This document shows, one piece after another, positions 53,983 through 54,579 of a stretch of 54,579 nucleotides of DNA (the stretch's first letter is position 1; each line of letters starts with the position of its first letter). The position numbers and the translations under genes are program-made. Location: NCBI GenBank assembly GCA_009694195.1, contig SHVQ01000018.1:1-54579 (forward strand), in the 5' to 3' direction. The DNA is from Rhodospirillales bacterium (GTDB lineage Bacteria; Pseudomonadota; Alphaproteobacteria; Rhodospirillales; SHVQ01). The notes beneath the pieces were generated by a model. The model was not told the origin of the DNA, ran no database searches, and was given only the letters and a program-made list of their open reading frames with translations.

Positions 53983-54015
53983 CCTCCCTCTCTCCGCAGG
54001 GCGGAGAGAGGGAGG
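53983..54015 (-). other. Strong intercistronic hairpin in the ABC operon
   Basis: A perfect 15-bp inverted repeat, CCTCCCTCTCTCCGC (53983-53997) and GCGGAGAGAGGGAGG (54001-54015), has a 3-base loop. It lies between the substrate-binding-protein stop and the permease start on the transcribed strand. No long U-run follows on the minus strand, so it is more likely an mRNA-stabilising or attenuating element than a full terminator. Such hairpins commonly raise the ratio of binding protein to permease. Confidence 0.75.
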
Positions 54016-54052
54016 AAAGAACGTTATGATTCACGTTCGCTTGAGGACGGCG

Positions 54053-54579
54053 CTACTTCTTCCACATATCGAACTTCGCGTCGCCGACTTCGAGCACGCG
54101 CGGCTGGAGCTGGGCGTTCTCCCATGGGAAGAAGGGCGGGTCCACTTTGTAGTGGGTCTTGTAGAGCGTCTGCAGGATGCCTTCAGCCCACATCCGTTGC
54201 AGCGCCCAGTTCACCCAGTTGCGCCACTTGGAGTCGTTCTGCGGCAGGCCGATGGCCTGCGGATCGTAGAGGAACGGGTTGCCCATGACCACGCCCTTGG
54301 CACGCTCGCCGAGCTTCTCGATCAAGTCGAGGCCGGTGATCTCGGAAACGACCATCAAATCGACCTTGCCCTGGGCGAGCGCGATCATCAGATCCGGGTA
54401 CTCTTGGTAGAGCTTCATGTTGGCGTTGGGGGCCCGGTCCTTCCACAATTGCACGAAGTTGGAGCCTTGGATGGCGCCGACGACGACCTTGTCGTTCTTA
54501 TAATAATCTTCCGGGTTCTTGCTCATCCCTTCGCGGACGACGATGGTCGAGCGGTCCAAAACGTAAGAGTAGGAAAAGT
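54053..54579 (-). CDS. Amino-acid ABC transporter substrate-binding protein (5' part outside window)
   Basis: The visible 175 C-terminal residues continue in frame to the right edge and end in TAG at 54053. The pattern is of extracytoplasmic solute-binding protein family 3: VVREGMSKNPEDY, VVGAIQGSNFVQLW, LMIALAQGKVDLMVVSEITG, AIGLPQNDSKWRNWVNWALQ. The signal peptide and ligand-binding N-lobe are missing here. It is the first gene of the minus-strand uptake operon with two permeases. Confidence 0.88.
   Translation of the reverse strand, partial: FSYSYVLDRSTIVVREGMSKNPEDYYKNDKVVVGAIQGSNFVQLWKDRAPNANMKLYQEYPDLMIALAQGKVDLMVVSEITGLDLIEKLGERAKGVVMGNPFLYDPQAIGLPQNDSKWRNWVNWALQRMWAEGILQTLYKTHYKVDPPFFPWENAQLQPRVLEVGDAKFDMWKK

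Overview
The window is high-GC DNA from an alphaproteobacterium, most likely Rhodospirillales-like. The evidence is the gene order (4.5S RNA-dnaX-ybaB-recR, and a rpmH-rnpA-yidD-yidC-engB-argB plus dapD-dapE-truA-fmt-def complex), the presence of DUF2336 proteins, a double-length dCTP deaminase, and many GTG starts with 4-base GTGA/ATGA overlaps. The species cannot be named from sequence reading alone.

0-0.6 kb: the end of an IS3-family insertion sequence whose terminal repeat abuts the truncated 3' part of an HNH endonuclease gene. 0.7-12 kb: housekeeping genes. These are a small lipoprotein, SRP 4.5S RNA, dnaX-ybaB-recR (replication and repair), a TPR-glycosyltransferase, rmuC, a nucleoside transporter, def-fmt (N-formyl-methionine cycle), a conserved hypothetical and truA. 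12-15.4 kb: dapE-dapD (lysine and diaminopimelate) with a coupled small membrane protein, and a HAD pyrimidine nucleotidase. 15.6-20 kb: a diguanylate cyclase gene with a frameshift near its 5' end, overlapped by the first of two tandem DUF2336 genes, all opposite in strand to the flanking biosynthetic genes. 20-24.3 kb: argB, engB, yidC, yidD, rnpA, rpmH as one compact minus-strand operon with a recognisable promoter.

24.4-31 kb: a TVP38/DedA-like membrane protein, a MerA-like disulfide reductase, a sensor histidine kinase, a trans-aconitate methyltransferase-like gene, a DUF547 protein and an RlmI-like methyltransferase. 31-32 kb: a decayed HigBA/RelE-type toxin-antitoxin pair (toxin frameshifted) next to tRNA-Arg(ACG). 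32-42.4 kb: a coiled-coil lipoprotein, gpt, two tandem EamA exporters, a YqaA-like protein, panC-panB, a 321-bp intergenic region with DnaA-box-like sequences, dCTP deaminase, a lipoprotein-type gamma-glutamyltransferase and a TauE/SafE transporter.

42.5-54.6 kb: an apparent catabolic and uptake region. It holds a class III aminotransferase (GSA-aminomutase-like), a polar amino-acid ABC transporter whose ATPase sits about 8 kb from its permeases and binding protein, an MmgE/PrpD protein, a carboxymuconolactone-decarboxylase-like protein, a sugar-isomerase-like TIM barrel, an (R)-amine-transaminase-like class IV aminotransferase, a fumarate-reductase-type flavoprotein, a cupin and an acetolactate-synthase-like ThDP enzyme. 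The substrate is not evident and this is the best candidate for an undescribed pathway. The binding-protein gene runs off the right edge.
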